A DNA stretch of 21,434 bases from Candidatus Nomurabacteria bacterium (lineage in GTDB: Bacteria; Patescibacteriota; Minisyncoccia; Phycocordibacterales; UBA5272), in contig DOZK01000017.1 of assembly GCA_003518045.1 (NCBI GenBank), positions 1 through 21,434 of the forward strand, read 5' to 3'. Each line of letters starts with the position of its first letter. Within the stretch, counting starts at the first letter, position 1. This document shows, piece by piece, positions 1-6,489 of this stretch. The translations under genes were made by a program, and so were the position numbers. The notes under the pieces were generated by a model. The model saw only the letters and a program-made list of their open reading frames with translations. It was not told the origin of the DNA and did not search any database.

Positions 1-27
1 TGCACTTAGAGTTAGAACTTGGGCAGC

Positions 28-56
28 TTTTCAAATTAAAGCATACGTGTTATAAT
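28..56 (+). promoter_or_regulatory. Extended -10 promoter for rpsB
   Basis: A perfect TATAAT (51-56) is preceded by TGT (48-50), giving the extended -10 motif TGTTATAAT. The -35 region (TTTTCA, 28-33, 17-nt spacer) matches poorly, as is usual when an extended -10 is present. The same nonamer occurs before gyrB (12121-12129). A start near 63 would give a leader of about 300 nt before rpsB. Confidence 0.7.
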
Positions 57-62
57 ACAGAC

Positions 63-361
63 CTTGCATCCAATCGGGCAAATCAGGATTTGGACACCTG
101 AGCATAACTTTCGAGCATCACGGACGCGTACCAAAACCGGTACTTATGAGAAAGGGAATTGGTTTGTAGTTGATTTTTTAGTATTCATTTTCTGGAAACT
201 AAAAACTTGAAACTAGAAACTAATCCAATGTGGTTCGAGTAAATGTTTTATTAAAAAATCGGTATTTTGTATTACATTAAAAATTAAGAATTAAAAATTA
301 AAAATTCTTTCGCAATATTTAAATGTAATACAAAACTCCTAAATTAAACAAAATATAAATT
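63..361 (+). promoter_or_regulatory. Long structured 5' leader of rpsB
   Basis: This 300-nt stretch has no credible gene. It holds a hairpin GTACC(128-132)-AAAACC-GGTAC(139-143), which can extend through TTATG (144-148) pairing with CATAA (103-107). A tract of repeated GAAACTA-like units lies at about 194-222. A perfect 14-bp inverted repeat follows at 265-278/322-335. Leaders of S2 operons are autoregulated in several bacteria. I see no match to a leader class I know, so a regulatory role is inference. The last 36 nt before the start codon contain no G. Confidence 0.4.
265..335 (+). repeat. 14-bp inverted repeat in the rpsB leader
   Basis: TTTTGTATTACATT (265-278) is the exact reverse complement of 322-335. 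The interior is A/T-rich with repeated AAAATTA units and includes AAGAATT/AATTCTT, which can extend the stem. The 3' arm ends 26 nt before the rpsB ATG. It has the same general layout as the other intergenic hairpins here: a long stem close to a start codon. Confidence 0.7.
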
Positions 362-1042
362 ATGAATATAATTAATAAGGAAGAACTTGCGAAAGCGGGT
401 CTCCAATATGGCTACTCTCGTACTCGTCGTCATCCATCTATAAAGCCATACATCGAAGGCAATCACAATGGAGTAGATTTTATCAATCTTGAGGCATCTG
501 CTAAACAACTAAATGATGCGATTACTTTTCTTAAATCTTTACAAGGTGCTGGAAAGACAATTCTTTTTGTTGGAGTAAAACCAGAAATTCGTCAGATGAT
601 AAAAGAGGTGGCACTTTCACTTAACGCGCCTTACGTTTCAGAAAGATTTATCGGAGGTACTCTTACAAACTTTCCACAAATCAAGAAGCGTATTGAAAAG
701 CTTCATGACCTTTTGAAGAAAAAAGAAACAGGTGAGCTTGCTGTTTATACAAAGAAGGAACAACTTTTAATTCAGCGTGATATCGACAGACTAGACCGCG
801 ACTTCGGTGGTATTTCTTCATTAACAAATATTCCATCTGCAATTGTAATGATTGACTCTCGTCATGAAGACATGTGTGTTAGAGAAGCTAAATGTCTCCA
901 CATCCCTGTGGTTGCACTTTGCAATACTGACTGTACAATAGAAGATATCGAATATCCAATCGTCGGAAATGACGGTTCAGTGTCTTCAGTTCGATTTGTT
1001 CTCGAATCAATCAAGAGTGCACTATCAGCACAGATTGTGTAA
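362..1042 (+). CDS. rpsB: Ribosomal protein S2
   Basis: Small-subunit ribosomal protein uS2, 226 aa (E. coli 241). Visible family signatures are the N-terminal AGLQYGYSRTRRHPSIKPYI block (canonical AGxHFGH..R.NPKMkpYI), ERFIGGTLTNF near residues 94-104, the Arg/Asp-rich IDRLDRDFGGI segment, and IPVVALCNTDCTIEDIEYPIVGND near 182-205. The Asp-Thr-Asn of most S2 proteins reads Asn-Thr-Asp here. Start: ATG at 362 lies 36 nt into a G-free stretch, so there is no Shine-Dalgarno. It is followed by tsf 108 nt later, the classical rpsB-tsf order. Downstream of an extended -10 promoter and long leader. Confidence 0.97.
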   Translation: MNIINKEELAKAGLQYGYSRTRRHPSIKPYIEGNHNGVDFINLEASAKQLNDAITFLKSLQGAGKTILFVGVKPEIRQMIKEVALSLNAPYVSERFIGGTLTNFPQIKKRIEKLHDLLKKKETGELAVYTKKEQLLIQRDIDRLDRDFGGISSLTNIPSAIVMIDSRHEDMCVREAKCLHIPVVALCNTDCTIEDIEYPIVGNDGSVSSVRFVLESIKSALSAQIV

Positions 1043-1079
1043 GTACTGTGTAGATATTATATTTTATTTAAAAATAGTT

Positions 1080-1142
1080 GTTATTCGTTAGGAAGTTATT
1101 CGTTCTTCGAAAACCCTAACGACTAACGGCCTAACTACTAAC
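1080..1142 (+). repeat. Imperfect inverted repeat between rpsB and tsf
   Basis: Arm 1080-1104 (GTTATTCGTTAGGAAG...) pairs with 1118-1142 in 20 of 25 positions, around a 13-nt loop. Each arm consists of two GTTA-type units, so the arms are themselves internally repetitive. The downstream arm ends 8 nt before the tsf ATG and leaves a G-free leader of 21 nt (1130-1150). It belongs with the other stop-to-start inverted repeats of this window. Confidence 0.7.
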
Positions 1143-1150
1143 TATCATCT

Positions 1151-1618
1151 ATGGATACTATAAAAGAACTTCGTGAGGAAACAGGCTTGTCATTTGCACA
1201 AATAAAAAAAGCTCTTGATGAAGCAAATGGAGATAAAGAAAAGGCACGTGCTGTCCTTTCAGAATATTCTGCAGCTCAGGCAGAAAAGAAAGCTGACCGT
1301 GAAGTTGCCGCTGGAGTCGTCTCTGCTTATATTCATGGAAATGCAACTATCGGTGTACTTCTAGAGCTTGGTTGCGAGACTGACTTCGTTGCAAAAAATG
1401 AAGAGTTCGTTGCTCTTGCAAAAGATTTAGCAATGCATGTATGTGCTATGTCTCCAACTTCAATTGATAATGAAGATGGACTAGGAGAAGAGTCAGCACT
1501 ATTAAAGCAAGCTTTCATCAAGGACCCTTCAATGACTGTAGAGCAAAAACTTCAAGCCGTTGTACAGAAATTTGGAGAGAATACTAAAGTGATTAAATTC
1601 ACTCGCTACGCCATCTAA
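1151..1618 (+). CDS. tsf: Elongation factor Ts, short form
   Basis: EF-Ts, the GDP/GTP exchange factor of EF-Tu. N-terminal UBA-like helical domain at residues 1-40 (IKELREETGLSFAQIKKALD). The core has YIHGNATIGVLLELGCETDF (about 59-78) with the TDFV motif that contacts the EF-Tu Mg site. The C-terminal end FGENTKVIKFTRY is the conserved GENI.vrRF motif. At 155 aa it is far below the 283 aa of E. coli and shorter than the ~196 aa of Thermus, so it has one core subdomain and no coiled-coil insertion. It reads as complete, not truncated, because both ends carry family motifs. Second gene after rpsB. Confidence 0.95.
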   Translation: MDTIKELREETGLSFAQIKKALDEANGDKEKARAVLSEYSAAQAEKKADREVAAGVVSAYIHGNATIGVLLELGCETDFVAKNEEFVALAKDLAMHVCAMSPTSIDNEDGLGEESALLKQAFIKDPSMTVEQKLQAVVQKFGENTKVIKFTRYAI

Positions 1619-1634
1619 GGTCTAGCACAAAACC

Positions 1635-2033
1635 ATGCTTATCTATATTTTATTTATAAGTGGACTAGTATCAGCGCTCTGTGCTGTTTCTATTGTCTTG
1701 CTACAATTTTATAAAATTAAGCGTGGACTAATTCATGTTGATGAAAACTTTGATGGACCAAAACAAGTATCACTTACATTGCGTATCATACTTCGATATT
1801 TTTTGCGTCGTAGTGTACACTTTCGTAAATTTATAATGCAATATGCACTTCACATGATTGTGCGTGTGATGTTTTATTTGGACAAAGGATTTTCAAAACT
1901 TTATGCTTTCTCTCGAAATATGTTCGTAAAAAATGCAGTAAGAAATCGCGGGACTGTTCCACATTTCTGGAATCATTTGAAAGTTTATAAGCAGGAGATG
2001 GATAAGGAGAGGGCTGAAGACTCTACAAAATAA
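1635..2033 (+). CDS. Small membrane-anchored protein, unknown function
   Basis: 132 aa. One hydrophobic segment at residues 2-24 (LIYILFISGLVSALCAVSIV) is followed by a basic cytoplasmic-looking region rich in Arg, Phe and Tyr (for example RIILRYFLRRSVHFRKF) and an acidic/charged tail. I do not recognise a family. It begins 16 nt after tsf and ends 4 nt before the next ATG, so it is probably translated from the rpsB-tsf transcript or a downstream extension of it. The Arg-rich region after a single helix would suit an inner-membrane protein with positive-inside topology. No catalytic motif is visible. Confidence 0.75.
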   Translation: MLIYILFISGLVSALCAVSIVLLQFYKIKRGLIHVDENFDGPKQVSLTLRIILRYFLRRSVHFRKFIMQYALHMIVRVMFYLDKGFSKLYAFSRNMFVKNAVRNRGTVPHFWNHLKVYKQEMDKERAEDSTK

Positions 2034-2037
2034 AAAA

Positions 2038-2559
2038 ATGAAAGAAAATAAAATTCATTTTATTATAACCGGAGGAACAATAGACTCGTATTATGAGACG
2101 ACAAAAGATACTGTTGTACCAAATAAATTATCTTGTATTCCTGATTATATTAAGAGTTTAAAACTGCATGTAAAAACTTCATTCAAAGTGATTTGTATGA
2201 AAGACAGTCGTGATATTTCTAAAAAAGATAGGCAAATAGTTGTTAAAGAAATTCTAAATTCAAAATCAAAGAATTTTATTATCACGCACGGCACGTATAC
2301 CATGGGAGAAACTGCTAAATTTATAGTTCTACAGTTGCAGAAAAATAATGATAAAAAAATATTATTAACTGGCTCAATGATTCCGCTAATTGGATTTTCT
2401 CCAACAGACGCGGGGTTTAATCTTGGATTTGCAATGGCCGCCGTAGGTAATCTTTTACCAGGGGTTTATGTTGCTATGAATGGGCGTGTCTTTGCGGCAG
2501 AAGAAGTGATAAAACTTGTAAGTGAAGGCAGATTTGTTTCTATATTTAATCAGAAGTAA
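2038..2559 (+). CDS. Asparaginase N-domain-like protein, short and lacking catalytic residues
   Basis: 173 aa, resembling only the N-terminal domain of type I/II L-asparaginases (about 330 aa). TGGTID (11-16) carries the nucleophile-type Thr14. ITHGTYTMGETA (82-93) is the second active-site block, but the Asp of the HGTDTM motif is replaced by Tyr87. LTGSMIPL (110-117) and SPTDAGFNLGFAMAAV (121-136) match the third block. The Lys expected shortly after it (Lys162 in E. coli AnsB) is absent, as is the whole C-terminal domain. It is therefore doubtful that it hydrolyses asparagine. Starts 4 nt after the previous gene, so co-transcription with it is likely. Confidence 0.8.
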   Translation: MKENKIHFIITGGTIDSYYETTKDTVVPNKLSCIPDYIKSLKLHVKTSFKVICMKDSRDISKKDRQIVVKEILNSKSKNFIITHGTYTMGETAKFIVLQLQKNNDKKILLTGSMIPLIGFSPTDAGFNLGFAMAAVGNLLPGVYVAMNGRVFAAEEVIKLVSEGRFVSIFNQK

Positions 2560-2595
2560 TTATTTAAATCTAATTAAGTTAACCGAGTGAATTTG

Positions 2596-2658
2596 TGTCA
2601 TTCCAAACTTGATTTGGAATCCAGTGGACACTGGATTCCGGCTTTCGCCGGAATGACA
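2596..2658. repeat. 63-bp palindromic repeat (TGTCATTCC type)
   Basis: Outer arms TGTCATT (2596-2602)/AATGACA (2652-2658), a central palindrome AATCCAGTG (2618-2626)/CACTGGATT (2629-2637), and two side hairpins: CCAAA-cttga-TTTGG and CCGGC-tttc-GCCGG. It folds as a three-way cruciform on either strand. Sequences of the type TGTCATTCCnnnGGAATCCAG are widely dispersed extragenic palindromes in bacteria. A related GTGTCAT-headed palindrome occurs at 18955-18999. It may also end the transcript of the asparaginase-like gene. Confidence 0.75.
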
Positions 2659-2775
2659 ATACTCGACGAGGTTAATCGTAAATGGTTTTTAAAAAAGGAT
2701 GACAGACGACCTATTTTATGATAGGATATTGTAACGTTATTATAGATTTTGTGTTTAAAATAACCTTTAAATTAT

Positions 2776-2851
2776 GCCGCTTTAGCTCAGTTGGTAGAGC
2801 AACGGTTTTGTAAACCGTAGGTCCTCAGTTCGAATCTGAGAAGCGGCTCCA
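2776..2851 (+). tRNA. tRNA-Thr (anticodon UGU)
   Basis: 76 nt cloverleaf. Acceptor GCCGCTT pairs with AAGCGGC. The D-arm contains GCTC..GAGC. Anticodon stem ACGGT/ACCGT encloses loop TTTGTAA with anticodon TGT at 2809-2811. T-arm is CTCAG-TTCGAAT-CTGAG. Discriminator T and an encoded CCA (2849-2851). The nearby thrS gene (15308-17068) encodes the cognate synthetase. No convincing promoter is visible. The gene is followed at once by a hairpin and by a structured element that copies part of this tRNA. Confidence 0.97.
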
Positions 2852-2875
2852 TAAATAATGGCGTAGCCTTATTTA
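2852..2875 (+). terminator. Hairpin directly after tRNA-Thr
   Basis: TAAATAA (2852-2858)/TTATTTA (2869-2875) with an inner GGC-gta-GCC stem and one bulged base. It begins at the base after the encoded CCA. There is no long T-run, so it may act as a processing or termination structure. It matches in position the 17-bp hairpin after tRNA-Ser (19124-19163). Confidence 0.55.
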
Positions 2876-3033
2876 TTGCCGATTCAACAAATCAGCCTGC
2901 GCTGATTTGTGGCAGATTCGAATGGGCGCAGTGATATTTTTCTAGCAAGAAAAATCACGAGCGGCGGGCTGCGAGTCTTGTGAGCGACGGCGAACAAGAA
3001 CTTGTAGCCGAATCTGAGTTCTGGCTCCCTAAA
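2876..3033 (+). ncRNA. tRNA-linked structured element, copy A
   Basis: Ordered stems: ACAAATCAGC-CTGC-GCTGATTTGT (2887-2910); closing stem CAGATTCG (2913-2920)/CGAATCTG (3009-3016); CGCAG (2927-2931)/CTGCG (2969-2973); GTG-AT-ATTTTTC-TAGCAA-GAAAAAT-CAC (2931-2958); and CTTGT (2977-2981)/ACAAG (2994-2998) around GAGCGACGGC. Copy B at 19164-19310 has the same plan, with conserved loops and compensatory stem changes. CAGATTCGAA (2913-2922) is exactly antisense to the T-arm of the upstream tRNA-Thr (2829-2838). The 3' end (3009-3033) matches the tRNA 3' end (2831-2855) at 20 of 25 positions. Whether it works as an RNA or as a DNA site is not known. I do not recognise it as a described family. Confidence 0.6.
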
Positions 3034-3100
3034 ACATTTGTAAACAAATGTTCGGGCGAGCACCATTCTATTTGCAATGGGCCCGCAAATAGAATGGTGC
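3033..3100. repeat. Two adjacent perfect inverted repeats
   Basis: AACATTTG-taaa-CAAATGTT (3033-3052) is followed by a 16-bp perfect stem GCACCATTCTATTTGC (3060-3075)/(3085-3100) with a 9-nt loop AATGGGCCC. They lie directly beyond the tRNA-linked element and before a G-free leader (3106-3143). With no T-run after the second stem, termination is possible but not shown. Confidence 0.75.
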
Positions 3101-3143
3101 TTTAGCCAACTACTTTCCACCCTCCACTTTCTACTCCCCACCT

Positions 3144-3893
3144 ATGATTGATACTAAAAAATACATTTTTACTTTCGTTATAACCTCCGCAATTTTTGCG
3201 ACGGCTTTTTTTACTTCAACCTTTTTTTCAAATAAAAGGATAGAGAGTGTAAAATCAATTCAAGATAATATTGCTATCGACATTCTATCAAGCGAGACAC
3301 AGTTCTCTTTGCTTGGAGAAGTTCCTTGTTCAAACGTAGGTGAGAGTAGTCTCTCCCCAGAACTTTCTACTCTTGGTGATAAACTTTCTCGTACTGAAGC
3401 TGACCGTGGAACAGAAGATAAAGATGTTATTTATTTAAAAAAATATTATTCACTTCTTCAAATAAAAGATTATCTTTTATCGAAAAAGTTAGCTAATAAA
3501 TGTGGGATTGCTAAAAAACCAATTTTTATAATTTATTTCTATTCTAATCAAGGAGATTGTCCTGATTGTGAAAAGGAAGGTTATGTACTTACTCGTCTAA
3601 GGGAAATACATCCAGATTTGCGCATATATTCGTTTGATTATAATTTAGACTTAACAGCGATAGATTCGATGAAAACAATTTATCGTGTTAAATCTTCACT
3701 TCCAGCTCTTGTGATTGAAGATAAAACATATATTGGTTTTAAAACTGTTGAAGAACTCGAGAAGCTTTTGCCAGATACACTTAAAGTAGCGACGACCACT
3801 GTTTCTAAAAAAGCTATCATAAAACAGAATACGCCTAAGGTAATAGTAAATGGAACTACTACAGTAGCCACTACAACAAAGGTTGTAAACTAA
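3144..3893 (+). CDS. Membrane-anchored thioredoxin-like protein (CPDC)
   Basis: 249 aa. An N-terminal signal-anchor helix (about residues 8-29) would place the rest outside the membrane. After a low-complexity spacer, residues 125-210 look like a thioredoxin fold: strand PIFIIYFYS, then the redox motif C139-P-D-C142, then helix, and S-L-P187 in the cis-proline position (SSLPALVIEDKTYIGF). The tail is rich in Thr/Val/Lys. A CPDC centre suggests thiol-disulfide chemistry on exported proteins; which partner reoxidises it is not visible. It starts after a G-free leader that includes the complement of an 18-nt motif found again after pheS (6047-6064). 3 nt separate it from the glycosyltransferase, so the two are probably translated from one mRNA. 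Confidence 0.75.
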   Translation: MIDTKKYIFTFVITSAIFATAFFTSTFFSNKRIESVKSIQDNIAIDILSSETQFSLLGEVPCSNVGESSLSPELSTLGDKLSRTEADRGTEDKDVIYLKKYYSLLQIKDYLLSKKLANKCGIAKKPIFIIYFYSNQGDCPDCEKEGYVLTRLREIHPDLRIYSFDYNLDLTAIDSMKTIYRVKSSLPALVIEDKTYIGFKTVEELEKLLPDTLKVATTTVSKKAIIKQNTPKVIVNGTTTVATTTKVVN

Positions 3894-3896
3894 TTT

Positions 3897-5159
3897 ATGA
3901 CATACACCATTTTACATGGGCTAATGTATCCATTTTTATTTCTATCAATATATTTTCAAGTGCTTCTCCTAACTTCATTTTTTGAGAATAAAAAAAAGAT
4001 TAAAAAGGAGGAAGAATATGAGATAAAAAATTATCCAACAGTTACAGTCGCTGTCCCTTGTTGGAATGAAGAAAAAACACTCGCCTCTACAATTGATTCA
4101 CTCCTTGCACTTGATTATCCGAAAGATAAACTTTCTATAATTATTGTTGATGATGGAAGTAAAGACAGAACTCTTGCTATTGCTGAAATATATGCGTATA
4201 ACCATCCAGAACAAATTAAAGTTCTTTCAAAAGAAAATGGTGGTAAACACACTGCCGTTAACCTTGCTTTAGAACATTCAACGTCAGATTTATTTGGCTG
4301 TTTAGATGCAGATTCTTCTGTAGAAATTAATACACTTAAAATAATGGTGTCATATTTTGATGTTGATAAAAATGTGATGTCTGTAACTCCATGTATTCAC
4401 ATTCGTAACCCACGGACACTTATTCAACGATTACAAGCCACAGAATATTTAATAAATATATTTGTGCGTAAAGCTTATGGACAACTTGATTCTATATTAG
4501 TAGCCCCAGGGTCATTTTCTATTTTTCGTAAAGAAGTATTTGAGATAGTTGGTAATTATCGTAAGGCTCACAATACAGAAGATTTTGAAATTACTTTACG
4601 TATGCACAAAGCCCATTTAAAGGTTATGAATTCACACAAGGCCCTTGTTTATACAGTTGGACCTGCAACAGCAAAAGGATTTTTTTATCAACATTTGCGT
4701 TGGGCTAGAGGATTTCTTGAAAACTCTCTTAACTATCGTGAGTTATTTTTTAAAAAAGAATATGGTAACTTTGGAATGTTTACGCTACCCGTAGCTTTTA
4801 TTTTTATATTTTATGGTTTATATGCCACAGTTTTTTCGGTTTACATTATTTCATCGCAATTAATTATTTCTATTAACAGATGGGTTACAGTTGGTTTCCA
4901 TCCACAAATGCCAATATTTGATCTTTTCTATTTTAATACCACAGCAATGTCATTTATAGTCATGGTCATGTTTTCTATGCTTCTTTTAGTTTTATATATT
5001 GGAAATACTCTTTCAGATGATAAACAACAATTTTATTTTAACTTTCCGATATTTTTTATTCTTTATCCTCTTTTTGCCCCACTATTTTTTGGACGAGCAG
5101 TTATAGATACTTTTTTTAAGAGAAGGAATGAGTGGGTTCTTCAAGACACCAAAAAATAG
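3897..5159 (+). CDS. Family 2 glycosyltransferase, membrane-bound, processive type
   Basis: 420 aa. One N-terminal membrane segment (about 8-28), a cytosolic GT-A domain and about three or four C-terminal membrane segments (about 292-400). Family 2 motifs: VPCWNEE (53-59), VDDGSKD (84-90), DADS (137-140; metal-binding DxD), TED (227-229; catalytic base) and QHLRWARG (265-272), the Q..RW motif of processive enzymes such as cellulose, chitin, hyaluronan and poly-GlcNAc synthases. It probably polymerises and exports a surface polysaccharide from a nucleotide sugar; the sugar cannot be read from the sequence. The nucleotidylyltransferase at 8468-9151 could supply a precursor (inference). Its TAG stop lies inside the arm of a 24-bp inverted repeat. 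Confidence 0.9.
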   Translation: MTYTILHGLMYPFLFLSIYFQVLLLTSFFENKKKIKKEEEYEIKNYPTVTVAVPCWNEEKTLASTIDSLLALDYPKDKLSIIIVDDGSKDRTLAIAEIYAYNHPEQIKVLSKENGGKHTAVNLALEHSTSDLFGCLDADSSVEINTLKIMVSYFDVDKNVMSVTPCIHIRNPRTLIQRLQATEYLINIFVRKAYGQLDSILVAPGSFSIFRKEVFEIVGNYRKAHNTEDFEITLRMHKAHLKVMNSHKALVYTVGPATAKGFFYQHLRWARGFLENSLNYRELFFKKEYGNFGMFTLPVAFIFIFYGLYATVFSVYIISSQLIISINRWVTVGFHPQMPIFDLFYFNTTAMSFIVMVMFSMLLLVLYIGNTLSDDKQQFYFNFPIFFILYPLFAPLFFGRAVIDTFFKRRNEWVLQDTKK

Positions 5160-5239
5160 TAAGTAGTAGGTAGTAAGTAGTGGATTCGATTCTTTCGGGG
5201 TCTCAATAAGTATTTACTACTTACTACCCACTACTTACT
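5158..5239. repeat. 24-bp inverted repeat between the glycosyltransferase and pheS
   Basis: Arms 5158-5181 and 5216-5239 pair in 23 of 24 positions. They are built from AGTAAGTAGT-type units, again internally repetitive. The first arm overlaps the glycosyltransferase stop codon. The loop is 34 nt. The second arm contains no G and lies 22 nt before the pheS ATG chosen here. Confidence 0.85.
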
Positions 5240-5261
5240 GCTTACTTTGTTTTATGATAAA

Positions 5262-6032
5262 ATGAAATTTATGAACGGACATCTTCACCCCATAACTCTC
5301 GCTATTGCGCGCATTTCTGATATCTTTTCCAAGATGGGATTTGATACAGTTGATGGTCCAGAACTAGAAGATGAGTGGCACAATTTCGATGCACTAAATG
5401 TTCCAGCGGATCATCCAGCAAGAGATATGCAGGACACTTTTTGGATTAAAGATAAGAAGGGATTAAATAAATCCGGGAAGGAAGCTGGCTATGTTCTTCG
5501 TACTCATACAAGTAATATGCAAATACGTACAATGGAGAAATATGTAGCCGATGGTAAAGAATTACCAATTGCAATTTGTTGTCCAGGAAAAGTTTTTCGT
5601 AATGAAGCAACAGATGCAACCCACGAAGCACAGTTTCATCAAATAGAAATGTTATATGTTGCAAAAGACGCATCACTTTCTATGATGATTGGTGTTATCG
5701 AAAAGTTTTTCTCAGAATTTTTCGGAACAGATTTAGTAATTAGACTTCGCTCAAGTTATTTCCCATTCGTGGAGCCAGGTAATGAAGTCGACATGCAATG
5801 CTTTAAGTGCAAAGGTGATGGATGTAATATTTGTAAACAAACTGGTTGGATAGAAATCGGTGGAGCTGGAATGGTTCATCCCAAAGTATTAGAAGCAGGG
5901 GGAATTAATCCGAACGATTACAGAGGTTTTGCTTTCGGTTGTGGTATCGACCGCATGATAATGCTTAAATATGGAGTTGAGGATGTCCGATTACTTTATA
6001 GTGGAGATTTAAGAGTAGTGAATCAATTCTAG
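5262..6032 (+). CDS. pheS: Phenylalanyl-tRNA synthetase alpha subunit, without N-terminal coiled coil
   Basis: Catalytic subunit of PheRS, which charges tRNA-Phe with phenylalanine. Class II motifs: GPELEDEWHNFDALNVPADH with HPARDMQDTF (motif 1 region), FRNEATDATHEAQFHQIE (motif 2) and GFAFGCGIDRMIML (motif 3). A CFKCKGDGCNICKQTGW zinc-ribbon-like insert is normal for many bacterial PheS. The protein is about 256 aa against 327-350 usually. It starts at the conserved HLHPIT segment, so the N-terminal antiparallel coiled coil that contacts tRNA-Phe is missing. Start: ATG 5262 was chosen. TTG 5247 adds five residues from the repeat-derived leader, and ATG 5271 is also possible. pheT is separated from it by the four-helix-bundle cassette. 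Confidence 0.93.
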   Translation: MKFMNGHLHPITLAIARISDIFSKMGFDTVDGPELEDEWHNFDALNVPADHPARDMQDTFWIKDKKGLNKSGKEAGYVLRTHTSNMQIRTMEKYVADGKELPIAICCPGKVFRNEATDATHEAQFHQIEMLYVAKDASLSMMIGVIEKFFSEFFGTDLVIRLRSSYFPFVEPGNEVDMQCFKCKGDGCNICKQTGWIEIGGAGMVHPKVLEAGGINPNDYRGFAFGCGIDRMIMLKYGVEDVRLLYSGDLRVVNQF

Positions 6033-6489
6033 GTAGATAGTGGAATGTAGAAAGTGGAGGGTGGTAAATACAAATACAAAAACATGGCAGAAAGTTATAA
6101 AAATTTAAAGATATGGAATGACTCAATCAATCTTACAGTTGACATTTATTCTTTAACTAAAAAATTTCCAAAAGATGAAATTTTTGGAACAGTATCTCAA
6201 CTTAGAAGAGCTGTAGTTTCAATTTCTTCAAATATAGCAGAGGGATCTTCTCGTCCTTCAAAAAAAGACTATACGCGCTTTATTGATATCTCAATTGGCT
6301 CTTTGCATGAGGTTGAAAATCTTCTAGAAATAACTTATAAATTAGAATATATTTCAAAAAATGATTATGTTAAACTAATGGGTGATATACAGAAATTGGG
6401 TGTTTCGATCGGTGGTTTTAGGAAGTATCTAATGAAACCATAAGTTTATGAATTTTTCTACTTTCTATTATCCACTTTCTACTCTCTAC
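6033..6489. repeat. Inverted repeat flanking the four-helix-bundle gene
   Basis: Arm 6033-6064 starts right after the pheS stop and contains GTAGAAAGTGGAGGGTGG. Arm 6456-6489 ends just before the pheT ATG. They pair in about 22 of 32 positions. The 18-nt motif at 6047-6064 occurs exactly, in reverse complement, at 3117-3134. The 5' arm has the purine-rich, T/A/G composition and the 3' arm is G-free, as in the other intergenic repeats. Together the arms bracket one gene, so the unit looks like an inserted cassette. Confidence 0.6.
6084..6443 (+). CDS. Four-helix-bundle protein (23S rRNA intervening-sequence protein family)
   Basis: 119 aa from ATG 6084. An upstream ATG at 6054 is in frame, but its ten extra residues are encoded by the flanking repeat. 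The family signature FPKDEIFGTVSQLRRAVVSI plus SSNIAEGSSRPSKKDYTRF lies at about residues 28-66, with GSLHEVENLLEI following. Homologs were first found inside intervening sequences of 23S rRNA genes of Leptospira, Coxiella and others, where inverted repeats flank them. The fold is a four-helix bundle that can form pentamers, and its function is unknown. Here it interrupts pheS-pheT and again sits within an inverted repeat. Confidence 0.9.
   Translation: MAESYKNLKIWNDSINLTVDIYSLTKKFPKDEIFGTVSQLRRAVVSISSNIAEGSSRPSKKDYTRFIDISIGSLHEVENLLEITYKLEYISKNDYVKLMGDIQKLGVSIGGFRKYLMKP

Noticed and set aside
146..169. Seven-codon upstream frame (MRKGIGL) in the rpsB leader
   Set aside because: Too short to judge and it overlaps a possible stem. 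No regulatory codon pattern.
2884..3141. 85-aa minus-strand open frame downstream of tRNA-Thr
   Set aside because: It covers the structured element and hairpins. The matching frames at copy B are different and broken, so conservation is at the nucleotide fold, not at the protein.
5247..5261. TTG start for pheS
   Set aside because: It adds only five residues encoded by repeat-derived leader. ATG 5262 is closer to the conserved HLHPIT start.
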